64,000 nt of DNA. Source: Pseudomonadota bacterium (GTDB taxonomy: Bacteria > Pseudomonadota > Gammaproteobacteria > Burkholderiales > Burkholderiaceae_C). The position numbers were made by a program, and so were the translations under genes. The stretch spans positions 1-64,000 of the forward strand of contig CAUJHV010000045.1 of NCBI GenBank assembly GCA_963205115.1, given 5' to 3'. The notes below the pieces were generated by a model. The model had not been told where the DNA came from and made no database searches. It was given only the letters and a program-made list of their open reading frames with translations. The number at the start of each line of letters is the position of its first letter. Position 1 is the first letter of the stretch. Positions 1 to 7,821 of the stretch are shown piece by piece.

Positions 1-147
1 CGACACAAGCCCGCCTGTAGATGTGCAGTCTGTCCTTCCACGGTGCTGTCTTCGACCATCACGTCCCGCTGCCAGTCAGATAGAAAGTCAGCTATGCAGA
101 ACAGCCGCTGAGAACTGTTGACTCAATGCGAAGTCCCTGTAGAGTGG

Positions 148-1107
148 TTAGGCCTCGCCCGAGTTTGGCGGAATGTCGTCAATCTGAAGTACCCGGAACT
201 GCCGATAAGCTGCTTCAGACAGTCGGATTCCTGTTTCTGGGAATTCCTCCTTCACATCGAGCACGGGTTCGCGGTACAGCGGCAGACGCAGTAAGAGATC
301 CCAGTCCGCTGCCTTGAAGAAGCTTCGATACTGCGAGAGAGCTTCTGGTTTCTCCCCATTTGATGTGAAGAAGACGACCGAGAATGCAGCTTGCATCTGC
401 TTGGCTGTCAACTTCCTCGTCTTGATGAACTCTAGGTAGCAGGCGGCCACGTGCTCCCACCAAGCAATTTCAGTCTCAGGGTGCAGATCACGTCGAAAGC
501 CGTCGACCCAGACTTTCATCGAGTGTGTGTGCGCTCCCCAAAGAGCTGCCCTTAGCAGACGTATTCTTCCGACGAGTTCTTGAGGAAGTGTTTCATGAAC
601 GATCGGCCCAAATTTGACCTCTTGCGTATCGACGGACACTGTCTTCGCGTTTCGTAGCTGCTCTTCCCACTGTAGCTTCCTGTGAATCTGGCAAAATATG
701 TCAGGACGGACAATCTTGATTAAGTCAAACGCGACCTGTCGAACTTCTCGGCCCGATGATGTAACGGCAAACTTGTCGGCAAGTGGTGGGCTGAATTGGA
801 GAACCTGATCTTTGGTTATGTTGTGCCACACTGGCAATATGATTTTGCCCGTGTGCATCTCTCTTGCTGTTAGTCCGCGAAGCTCGTACTCGGGCCAGTT
901 CTTGCTGATGAAGGCCGGGGATAGGACGACAATTCCAAACCTGCTCTCTGCAAGGCCTTTGTCAATTGACCTGCTCAGACTGTCGCCAATAGTGAGCGAA
1001 AGTTCGTCATACCAAATAGCAAGGCCATACCCAGCAAGCAACTCCGCAAGGGGGCGAACGAAGTCGCTCTTGTCTTCGCTAGCGTGGCTAATGAACGCGT
1101 CCCACAC
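148..1107 (-). CDS. Stand-alone TIR-domain protein
   Basis: 319 aa. Residues 1-135 read as a TIR fold: an opening FISHASEDK strand, WYDE near residue 33, and VVLSPAFISKNWPEYEL, where E75 matches the catalytic glutamate of NAD-cleaving TIR domains. Residues 140-319 are mostly helical and I do not recognise them; they may sense a partner or trigger. The start is a GTG, supported by AAGGAG eight bases upstream. Bacterial TIR proteins usually hydrolyse NAD or make cyclic-ADP-ribose signals in anti-phage defence; that role is inferred here. No partner gene (STING, Sir2, Thoeris ThsA, argonaute) is adjacent, although the window starts just beyond its 3' end. Base composition is far less GC-rich than the core genes, which suggests horizontal transfer. 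The TIR assignment is firm; the function is open. Confidence 0.82.
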   Translation of the reverse strand: MWDAFISHASEDKSDFVRPLAELLAGYGLAIWYDELSLTIGDSLSRSIDKGLAESRFGIVVLSPAFISKNWPEYELRGLTAREMHTGKIILPVWHNITKDQVLQFSPPLADKFAVTSSGREVRQVAFDLIKIVRPDIFCQIHRKLQWEEQLRNAKTVSVDTQEVKFGPIVHETLPQELVGRIRLLRAALWGAHTHSMKVWVDGFRRDLHPETEIAWWEHVAACYLEFIKTRKLTAKQMQAAFSVVFFTSNGEKPEALSQYRSFFKAADWDLLLRLPLYREPVLDVKEEFPETGIRLSEAAYRQFRVLQIDDIPPNSGEA

Positions 1108-1851
1108 GGGGGAACTCCTTGGGGGTGGATGCGAGGCCTAACCAATCTTGGTAATCGGTAGATATCACCCATCGATAGGTATATGTGGTTACCGATATCC
1201 ACAATTGCCCATAGATTATGCAGAGCGAAGGCCTGCTGCCTGCCGCAGCGTTCCTCATGGCGTCACCTTCACGCGGTCATCGCGTATCTGGCGCAGCTTG
1301 AGCCCGTCTGGTGCGGCTCGGAGACCGCGCTTCTCCGACTCGCAGTCCTCCGGTTTGACGCGCACGAGGCCGCTGGGTGGCGACCCTTTCGCGTATGCCG
1401 CCGACACCAAGAACGATTCGCGTCGGCTGCAATAGCGCGATGCGGCAATGTCGATCGGGACCAAAGGCATGAGATGGGCGGGCTGCCGCGTCGTGTGACG
1501 CTGACCCATGTGTTTACGCTTCGTGAATTTCGTCACGCCCCGGCCCCTTCGGCTAGCCCCTAGCCCGATGCCGACCTGGTCTTTGTTGCATCGCGGCATC
1601 CGCACTTTTGTGGATGACACAGACGCCGAATTGCGCTGCCCGTTCGACCCAATCGCCTCGGCTGCCCTCGCGGCGACCACCCCGCTTCCGCCCGGCGGCA
1701 TCTGCGACCCGTCCCGAGTTCATCGCGCGGCGATCCTGAGCGCTTGGCCGCGCCCGTCGCCATCCCACCAACCCCACCACTCCAGCCCGTCTGCCCCATC
1801 GATCACGTACAGCGCAGAATCCCCAGCAATCCCCCCCTTTGGAGACCGCCC
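1108..1851. other. Non-coding stretch between TIR gene and HD gene
   Basis: About 740 bases with no open frame I trust. The first 130 bases are AT-rich and probably hold the promoter of the minus-strand TIR gene. The rest is GC-rich with short overlapping frames on both strands that lack a protein-like pattern. Around 1578-1600 the text CTTTGTTGCATC resembles the ends of some IS5-group elements, but I see no matching partner end or transposase, so I do not call an insertion sequence. Confidence 0.5.
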
Positions 1852-2445
1852 ATGACCGCCCGCGCCACCTTCACCCGCATGGAAGCCAGCACCCAGGCCG
1901 ACTGGGCCTTGATCGTCCCGGAGGTCATGAAGATGGCCAAGACGCTGCCGGACCGCGTCATGGATCACCTGCGCCTGCTGGACGGCGACTACGGCGGCTT
2001 TCCGGTGGATCGGCTGACGCATTGCCTGCAGACCGCCACGCTGGCCTTGAAGGATGGGCGTGACGAGGAGTACGTGGTCTGCGCGCTGCTGCACGACATC
2101 GGCGACACGCTGGGCACCTTCAACCACCCGGACATCGCCGCGGCCATCCTCAAGCCCTTCGTGAGCGAAGAGAACCTGTGGATGGTGCAGAACCACGGCA
2201 TCTTCCAGGGCTACAACTTCTTCCACCACATCGGGCTGGACCGCAACATGCGCGATGGTCTGCGCGGCCACCCGTGCTACGCGCGCACGGCGGAGTTCGT
2301 GGAGCGCTACGACAACCCCGCGTTCGATCCGGCGGCGCAGACGCTGCCGCTGTCGCACTTCGAGCCCATGCTGCGGCGCTTGATGGCCGCGCCCAAGCGC
2401 TCGGTCTATCAGGGGGCCATCGAGGCCGCGGCCAAGCGGGGCTGA
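1852..2445 (+). CDS. HD-domain metal-dependent protein, PhnZ/MIOX-like
   Basis: 197 aa. The ATG at 1852 is preceded by GGAG and is preferred over the upstream in-frame ATG at 1744. HD-superfamily metal ligands are visible: H58 (THCLQTA), H81-D82 (ALLHDIGD), H92, H115 (QNHG) and H125/H126, with an aspartate-containing tail (RYDNPAFDP, residues 152-160). This ligand order recalls the small diiron HD oxygenases (PhnZ, TmpB, myo-inositol oxygenase) as much as phosphohydrolases; that subfamily call is inference. It would be a soluble cytoplasmic enzyme. No phosphonate or inositol genes are nearby, so the substrate cannot be read from context. It stands alone, followed by a degraded gene. Confidence 0.75.
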   Translation: MTARATFTRMEASTQADWALIVPEVMKMAKTLPDRVMDHLRLLDGDYGGFPVDRLTHCLQTATLALKDGRDEEYVVCALLHDIGDTLGTFNHPDIAAAILKPFVSEENLWMVQNHGIFQGYNFFHHIGLDRNMRDGLRGHPCYARTAEFVERYDNPAFDPAAQTLPLSHFEPMLRRLMAAPKRSVYQGAIEAAAKRG

Positions 2446-2454
2446 GCCGCACGC

Positions 2455-2806
2455 GGCGGGGCGATTCGCGGTTCGTGGACCGCCTGTTGCCCAACATCCC
2501 ATCGCGCGCCACGCGGGCGGTTTCCGGCAACGTGCGCGATGTGGGCACGCAGACATGCGCGTGGCTGCTTGCCATCGGCGCGGGCAACGGCAAGTTGCTG
2601 TGGAAAACGCAGCTGGAATCGCCGGCCAACGTCCCCTTTGCCATCGGCGCGGCCGCGCCGGTGGTGGTGGGCGACATGCTCTTCACGGGCGTCGCGTCGC
2701 TGGAAGCAGGCATGGCGGCCTTCATCTCGGGCCATCCTGCTGCCGCGCATACAGCAGCGTGGCGGCGGTGAGCCTGCGCGGGCCGGCCACGGGCAGCATC
2801 GCCTGA
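2455..2806 (+). pseudogene. Remnant of a PQQ-repeat dehydrogenase (PVA dehydrogenase-like)
   Basis: In one frame about 70 residues look like a quinoprotein blade: GAGNGKLLWKTQLE followed by APVVVGDMLFTGVASLE. This is the pattern of PQQ-repeat dehydrogenases, closest by memory to polyvinyl-alcohol dehydrogenase, where the next element is a CC...GSVVALD strand. Near 2740 a similar short element (PSCCRAYSSVAAV) appears in a different frame, so at least one frameshift has occurred. There is no start, no full length and no cytochrome part. I read it as a decayed internal fragment of a periplasmic dehydrogenase. The exact edges are approximate. Confidence 0.45.
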
Positions 2807-3065
2807 CGGAGCTATAGCGTGCCGGTGGGCTATTCGGGCGGCGTTGCACGAGACCGCGCAAGGCCTGGCACAGCGCAAGGTGAGCAAACCATGTGCGTGG
2901 GTGTTCACGGCTGAATCGACCGGGCAGCGACCATACGCTGCGTTGTCCGCTCTTCGCAACCTTGACTTATTCGGTGCGGTTTCCAGCGCCCCAGGTGACT
3001 TGGACAGCAACTTATTGGTCGCGTCCTCCCGTCGATCGAACCCAGTTCCCCGACAAGCTGGTAGT

Positions 3066-3908
3066 TCAATGTGCCATTGAGCGCAGTTTCCGCCAACGCG
3101 ATGTAAAGGCTACCAAGAGCAGCCCGGAAATCACCATCGCCCACGTAGAGGGTTCTGGTATGGGTGCCGGGATGCGCGTGTCGTACTGAATGGCATTGAT
3201 GCTCAGGCTTTGGATTTCGAGCGCTGGGTGCAGATTTTCCCCGTATGCATAAGATTCCTCTGCGAAGCTTGTCCCATGTGCCCACTGCAACGGGATGCTT
3301 AGAGAATTGCCTACTTGCCCAGCGAAGCTGATATTGACCGGCGTATCCAGAGTCAGAAGACGTCCGCTGAGGAACTCTTCGAAGATGGCGTAGTTCACAG
3401 AGCGCGATTCGCCATAAAATCCTATGACTTCGCAACCGGAAGGGCATTCACTGCTGCGATCGAGGAGTGAAAAGTATATACCTATGGGATACGCTCTGAT
3501 TATTCGGGTAGCAACGATAAACCTGTGAGGATCTGCCGCCGCAGCCGTGATGTGACCAAGCCTGTCTTCTGTGATGCCATTTTGGTTGACGGACCTGAAC
3601 GGCGGGCCAACGGAGAAGTATGCGTCGCTTAGATAGTAATCATGAGAAATTAACAACGACTGAGGAGGGTACAGATCGATCGGTTCCCTTCTGACCGTAA
3701 ACCCAAGTTCCGGCGGCACAAACATCATTGTTACGGGTGTTGCCGCGGTAAGCCGCGCATTGTCGTGCTCTGCGTCGTTGACGAACCGACCAGTCATCGT
3801 GCCGTAGAGAATCAGATTGGTACTCGGGTGAGGAAAGTTCTGGGCTGTAGCCGAGACCATGCAAGAAACCAGAAATACAGCGAAACAGGTACGCAGTATG
3901 TGATGCAT
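3066..3908 (-). CDS. PEP-CTERM sorted secreted protein
   Basis: 280 aa. The ATG at 3908 is chosen because GGAGGA sits seven bases upstream; the open frame runs further upstream without support. Residues 1-23 form a signal peptide ending ATAQ. The C-terminus carries the PEP-CTERM tripartite signal: PIPEPSTW, a hydrophobic segment (MVISGLLLVAF) and a basic tail (RWRKLR). Such proteins are exported, cut and probably anchored by exosortase, and go with exopolysaccharide production. The middle is a beta-rich domain I do not recognise. The downstream-facing neighbour at 4015-5100 is a second PEP-CTERM gene in the same direction, 106 bases upstream, so the two are probably co-transcribed. GC is low compared with the core genes. 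Confidence 0.85.
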   Translation of the reverse strand: MHHILRTCFAVFLVSCMVSATAQNFPHPSTNLILYGTMTGRFVNDAEHDNARLTAATPVTMMFVPPELGFTVRREPIDLYPPQSLLISHDYYLSDAYFSVGPPFRSVNQNGITEDRLGHITAAAADPHRFIVATRIIRAYPIGIYFSLLDRSSECPSGCEVIGFYGESRSVNYAIFEEFLSGRLLTLDTPVNISFAGQVGNSLSIPLQWAHGTSFAEESYAYGENLHPALEIQSLSINAIQYDTRIPAPIPEPSTWAMVISGLLLVAFTSRWRKLRSMAH

Positions 3909-4014
3909 GATCAGTTCCTCCGGCAGTTGCGGATGGCACCTCTTCGATTCCAGAACGGGCCGCTGCAGGCTACCAGCCTGAATGGCTCTGCGAGTGCCCG
4001 GAGCATAGGCCAGC

Positions 4015-5100
4015 TCATGCGGCTGAGCCGCAATCGTGCGCGGGCCGGTCGGCACCCGTCACGCAAGGCCGCCTGCGCCGTACTTGCCACACAACAAGAA
4101 TCAATCCTACCGCCAAGAGGGCGTATGTCTCGGGCTCCGGAATCGGGCTGACGGGAGATGCGCGATAACCCAGGTCTGCCAGCATCGCGAGTTCGACATC
4201 TGTCCAGCCGTGGGCTGCTGAACCCGGCGCCACGCCCGCATCCATCAGCCAGGTAGACATATCTGGATTGCAGTTTCCGTCGACGTGGCTGGCGCCAACT
4301 CCGTTCGCCCACCGGGAAAACAATGGTACTGGTCCGCCGTAAGTGGCAACGGCATTAGGTCCTGCAAAATAGACGCCCTCCGAACCACCCGTGCTGGAAC
4401 AGCCGGTGTTGTGTGCCGGAAGCCATACATTCTGGTCCAACAAGAATGTCTGAGGATTGATGACAGGCAGGCCATTCTTGTCAGTGAGGTAGCTGTCAAA
4501 CACTGACCACTGATCGTTATTCCAATTGAACTGCCGAGTAGTTTCGTCAGAGACTATCGTTGTGTAGAACCCTAACCAATGCGTAAACTCGTGGAGAACA
4601 ACAGACCTGAAGTCATACTCAAGGTTGCTGACAGGGGCTGACGGATCGATCTCGAACGGTTGGCTAAAATTAATCTTGAGCGTCGCATCGGGAGCGGCGC
4701 CGTTTGCGTCGAAATCCAGCAGAAGCTTCGAAGCGAAGACGTTGGTCAAGTTGAATCCAGGCTGATAGGCCAGATAGTGGGACGGCGAACTTGCCTCGCC
4801 CAGAGTTCTATTCGTTGGATCGACCAGTTCGGAGACCTCAATTTGCATCAAGCGTGATCCGCCCGACTGCACGAAATTCCAACCGTACAGACGCTCGAAT
4901 TCCAAGGTCGCTGCCTCTAGGCCGAGCCTGCGCTGCGGCCCGTACTGCGGATCAAGAAAGCCCAAGCCGGGCGAATCGACGTAGTTGATTTCGAACTGGA
5001 TGGCCACGCTAGGGAGACCGACGAAAAGACCAACAAGGAGCAGCAAGCCCTTCACGACACCTCGCTGGACTCTGCAAATCCGGTGCTGCATTTGACTCAT
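4015..5100 (-). CDS. PEP-CTERM secreted putative zinc metalloprotease
   Basis: 361 aa. The ATG at 5100 has GAGGAG seven bases upstream. A signal peptide with a VKGLLLLVGLFVGL core is followed by a beta-rich domain and then HEFTHWLGF around residue 170, which fits the HExxHxxGF zinc-binding signature of metzincin-type proteases. The C-terminus ends in SPIPEPETYALLAVGLILVVWQ and a basic RRRR stretch, a PEP-CTERM sorting signal. The likely product is a surface-anchored or exosortase-processed protease. A short tail after the arginines (to SCGSAA-like residues) is longer than usual. It lies just upstream of another PEP-CTERM gene in the same orientation. Like that gene it is less GC-rich than the chromosomal core, suggesting transfer as a pair. 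Protease activity is inferred from the motif only. Confidence 0.83.
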   Translation of the reverse strand: MSQMQHRICRVQRGVVKGLLLLVGLFVGLPSVAIQFEINYVDSPGLGFLDPQYGPQRRLGLEAATLEFERLYGWNFVQSGGSRLMQIEVSELVDPTNRTLGEASSPSHYLAYQPGFNLTNVFASKLLLDFDANGAAPDATLKINFSQPFEIDPSAPVSNLEYDFRSVVLHEFTHWLGFYTTIVSDETTRQFNWNNDQWSVFDSYLTDKNGLPVINPQTFLLDQNVWLPAHNTGCSSTGGSEGVYFAGPNAVATYGGPVPLFSRWANGVGASHVDGNCNPDMSTWLMDAGVAPGSAAHGWTDVELAMLADLGYRASPVSPIPEPETYALLAVGLILVVWQVRRRRPCVTGADRPAHDCGSAA

Positions 5101-5384
5101 GAAATGACTCCTCGGAGATTGCCTGCTACGTCGACTCCAGTTGTTAGCCAACGCTTTCGACCAGTACAACTGGGAATGTCAGGCTAAGCTTCCGGGCCCG
5201 CGGGGCATTGACGCAACGCAATGGAATCCGATCGTCGAGACGCTCATGGCGGCTGAGCGCAGGAACAGGAGCGGGCGCATGCAGCCGGCTCAAAGGCTGC
5301 GGGCCGACCGCCGCCGGGGCGCGTCTGGTGACTGCTCGGGCGCGACCCAGCCTGAGCCATTGGCGCGGCGTGCGCCGCCGCGCC

Positions 5385-6356
5385 TCAGGCCACGCCGCGC
5401 CCTTGCTGGCTGACGAAGTACGCCACCTTGCGGGCGCGTTGCACCTCGCCCAGCGGGCGGTGCGCGGCCAGGGCCTGCCAGGGGTCGTAGACGCCGGCCT
5501 CGGCCTCGCGCTGCCAGGCTTCGTCGGCGGGCGGGGCCTGCACGGTCAGGCGGCCCATCGTGAGGAACGGGGCGTCGGCTTCCATCCACTCCACGCTGGC
5601 GTCTTCGATGGGTGTGCGGCGCTCGTCCTCGAAGAACTGGCCTTGCAGTTCGTAGACCAGCGGCGCGGCTTTGAGCTGGTTCACGAAGTCTTCGCCCCAG
5701 TCGGCCACGCCGGCTGCGGCCGGCTTGCCGTTGGTCGGCACCAGGCGCCACTTCACGGCGTGCGTGCCACAGGCCACCGGCAGCACGCTGCCAAAGGTCT
5801 GCGCCGCAAAGCCGGGGAAGGGCTTGGCAAAGGTCGCCTTCATGCGCTTGAGCATCTTCAGGCCTTCCCACAGGCCGAAGCTGCCGAACACCCATTTCAG
5901 CAGCGCCTTCGGGCCATCGGCCGCCGCGCCCACCAGGCCGAAGAAGGGCCCGCTGGTGGCGAAGGAAAACGCCGTCTGGTTGATGAGGCTGAAGTCCTGG
6001 TGGTCGGTCGTGCCGCCCAGTGCCGCGGGCTGTTTGGGCAGGCCCATCACGCGGAACGCGAAGCCGCGGATATCGGGCATGGCGTCGCGCTTCACATCGA
6101 CGCCGCCATTGGACAGGCGCACCTGCGCGTCGTGGCGCCCGGGCGCGGCAAACAAGCCCTGCGCCGCGTGCGCCGGCAAGCCGGGCAGCACCTCGAAGCG
6201 GGCCGGCGCGCAAATCAGGCCTTTGCGGTGCAGCGCGCGCCCGTTGCCGTAGCGCTGGCTCTTGCGGGTTTGCAGCTCGGCGATGCGCTGGGCGGACTGC
6301 TCGTGTGCAGCGGCTTCACCAGGGGCGACGACTTCTTTCCAATCGGTGCGGGGCAC
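5385..6356 (-). CDS. Catalase-fold heme protein (y4iL-like)
   Basis: 323 aa from a GTG at 6356, which has GGAGGAG six bases upstream. A TTG 84 bases further up would add 28 residues but has no ribosome site. The sequence reads as a catalase-related protein of the small y4iL-like type: RVMGLPKQPAALG, DFSLINQTAFSF and RGFAFRVMG segments, and a C-terminal PLTVYDPWQALAAHRPLGEVQRAR-type region typical of catalase-like domains (the visible text is GVYDPWQALAAHRPLGEVQR). It would bind heme and act on peroxide or organic substrates; the true substrate is unknown. It has no signal peptide. It is isolated between PEP-CTERM genes and a beta-lactamase-fold gene, with no obvious operon. Confidence 0.75.
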   Translation of the reverse strand: MPRTDWKEVVAPGEAAAHEQSAQRIAELQTRKSQRYGNGRALHRKGLICAPARFEVLPGLPAHAAQGLFAAPGRHDAQVRLSNGGVDVKRDAMPDIRGFAFRVMGLPKQPAALGGTTDHQDFSLINQTAFSFATSGPFFGLVGAAADGPKALLKWVFGSFGLWEGLKMLKRMKATFAKPFPGFAAQTFGSVLPVACGTHAVKWRLVPTNGKPAAAGVADWGEDFVNQLKAAPLVYELQGQFFEDERRTPIEDASVEWMEADAPFLTMGRLTVQAPPADEAWQREAEAGVYDPWQALAAHRPLGEVQRARKVAYFVSQQGRGVA

Positions 6357-6563
6357 GGCACTCCTCCAGTCTTGTGGTGTCGTGCCTCCTCGCACGCGGG
6401 CCAGACGGTGCGCCGTCTTGTGGGGCGCAGTGTGCCGCAAGGCCAGCGGTTTTGCGATGTCGCGCGGCTGGATGCCGGGCGTGATGCGAAGGGCCTTCCT
6501 TTGCGGGCCTCCACGCCTGGCGTGCTTGCGATCACTCGACCGCCGTATGTCTCACTTCGGCAA

Positions 6564-7673
6564 TTAAGGAATGGTCGGGACGAAGACCTGGGCAATCTTG
6601 CGGGCCATCTCGCCAGTCTGCGGCCCTGAGGGCTGATCTCGATTGGTGAGCACGATGACGGCGATGCCCGTTGTCGCGTCCTTGAGATAGTGGGTTCCGG
6701 TGAAGCCACTGTGTTCGATGATCCGGTGACCCTTCTCCGAAATCACCCACCAACCGTAGCCGTAGGCGAGCAGATCAGCGGTTTGCGCTTGGCCGCGAAA
6801 GACCCGCACAGGTGTCCACATCAGTTCTCTGACGGCAAGCGGCAGAACCTGCCCGGTCCAGAGCGATTGCTCCCATTTCGCCATGTCCTCGACAGTCGAG
6901 AGCACACCGAAGTGAGAGGTCAGCCCGAACTGCCAGGCGCGGCGGATGTTGACCGGGGCTCCATCCTTGATCGTGTATCCGGCAACCCGATGGGGCACGA
7001 TTCGCGACTGGTCTTGCACGCGCGTCTGGCTCATTCCCAGCGGCACGAAGAACCGGTCTGACAGGAACTCGGCAAAGGAGCGGCTTTGAACGCGCTCGAT
7101 GATGAGGCCCAGCAGAAAGTAGCCCTGATCGCTGTAGCGGAACCGCTGCCCTGGCGGCGCAAAGGTGGGCGTTGCCTTTGCACTGTCGAGCATGCTGGCC
7201 GTGCTGTAGTCCAGCAGGAGCGAGCCGTCGGTCGATTTCTCGAAACGGTGCTCGAGCCCCGCGGTGTGCGTCAGAAGATGACGCACCGTGATCCCTTGCC
7301 AACCCGGCGGTGCATGCTCGACGAACTGGGTCAGCGGGTCGTCCAGCTGAAGCTTTCCTTCGTGGGCCAGCAAGAGCACTGCAGCGGCCGTGAACTGCTT
7401 GGTCAGCGAGGCGAGCTCAAAGACCGAGTGGGTCTGTACAGGGACGGCCAACTCGAGGTTGGCAGTCCCGTAGGCTTTCATCGACAGGACGCGTCCGTTT
7501 TGCAGGACGGCAACCGCCGCGCCCGGGACTTGACCGCGCAGCATCTCGGCTCGCGCCACAGCGTCGACCTGCTCGTCGATTCGAGCGCCACCATGCCCCG
7601 GCAGCGGCAGGTGGCTGCACGAGATCAGAACGGGCGCCAGGAGTGCCAGGAGCGTCGATCGAAGTCGTGTCAC
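6564..7673 (-). CDS. Serine hydrolase lipoprotein, beta-lactamase (class C-like) family
   Basis: 369 aa from a GTG at 7673 with AAAGGA upstream; the frame extends up to 7853 without a better start. The N-terminus is a lipoprotein signal (LLALLAPVLISC, C19). The catalytic S89-x-x-K92 (SLTK) is in place. The second motif reads Y180-S-D rather than the usual YxN, and an HSG near the C-terminus stands for KTG. This is the family of penicillin-binding-protein-like esterases and peptidases (EstB, AmpC-like, D-aminopeptidase); true beta-lactamase activity cannot be assumed. It is probably periplasmic, anchored in a membrane. It lies downstream of the large TIR-STAND gene, 148 bases away in the same direction. 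Confidence 0.85.
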   Translation of the reverse strand: MTRLRSTLLALLAPVLISCSHLPLPGHGGARIDEQVDAVARAEMLRGQVPGAAVAVLQNGRVLSMKAYGTANLELAVPVQTHSVFELASLTKQFTAAAVLLLAHEGKLQLDDPLTQFVEHAPPGWQGITVRHLLTHTAGLEHRFEKSTDGSLLLDYSTASMLDSAKATPTFAPPGQRFRYSDQGYFLLGLIIERVQSRSFAEFLSDRFFVPLGMSQTRVQDQSRIVPHRVAGYTIKDGAPVNIRRAWQFGLTSHFGVLSTVEDMAKWEQSLWTGQVLPLAVRELMWTPVRVFRGQAQTADLLAYGYGWWVISEKGHRIIEHSGFTGTHYLKDATTGIAVIVLTNRDQPSGPQTGEMARKIAQVFVPTIP

Positions 7674-7821
7674 GTGGGGTCCTTTTGCCGTTTTCTGATG
7701 GTCGCGCCAGTGCCGCACTTTGGATTCGGGCAACCAGGAACGTTTGCCGTGGCGACGCCTGACGGATGCGTGTCGTTCCAAACCGGTGTGCCCGTGTACG
7801 GGCACGCTCGGTCCCGAGCGC

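Noticed and set aside
1578-1600. IS5-type end sequence
   Set aside because: Only a short partial likeness, with no partner repeat, target duplication or transposase.
1255-1701. Small minus-strand frame in the non-coding stretch
   Set aside because: No ribosome site and no family-like pattern; could be a remnant but cannot be supported.
6564-7673. Calling the serine hydrolase an antibiotic-resistance beta-lactamase
   Set aside because: The YSD and HSG variants and lipoprotein signal fit the wider esterase/peptidase family; resistance cannot be inferred.
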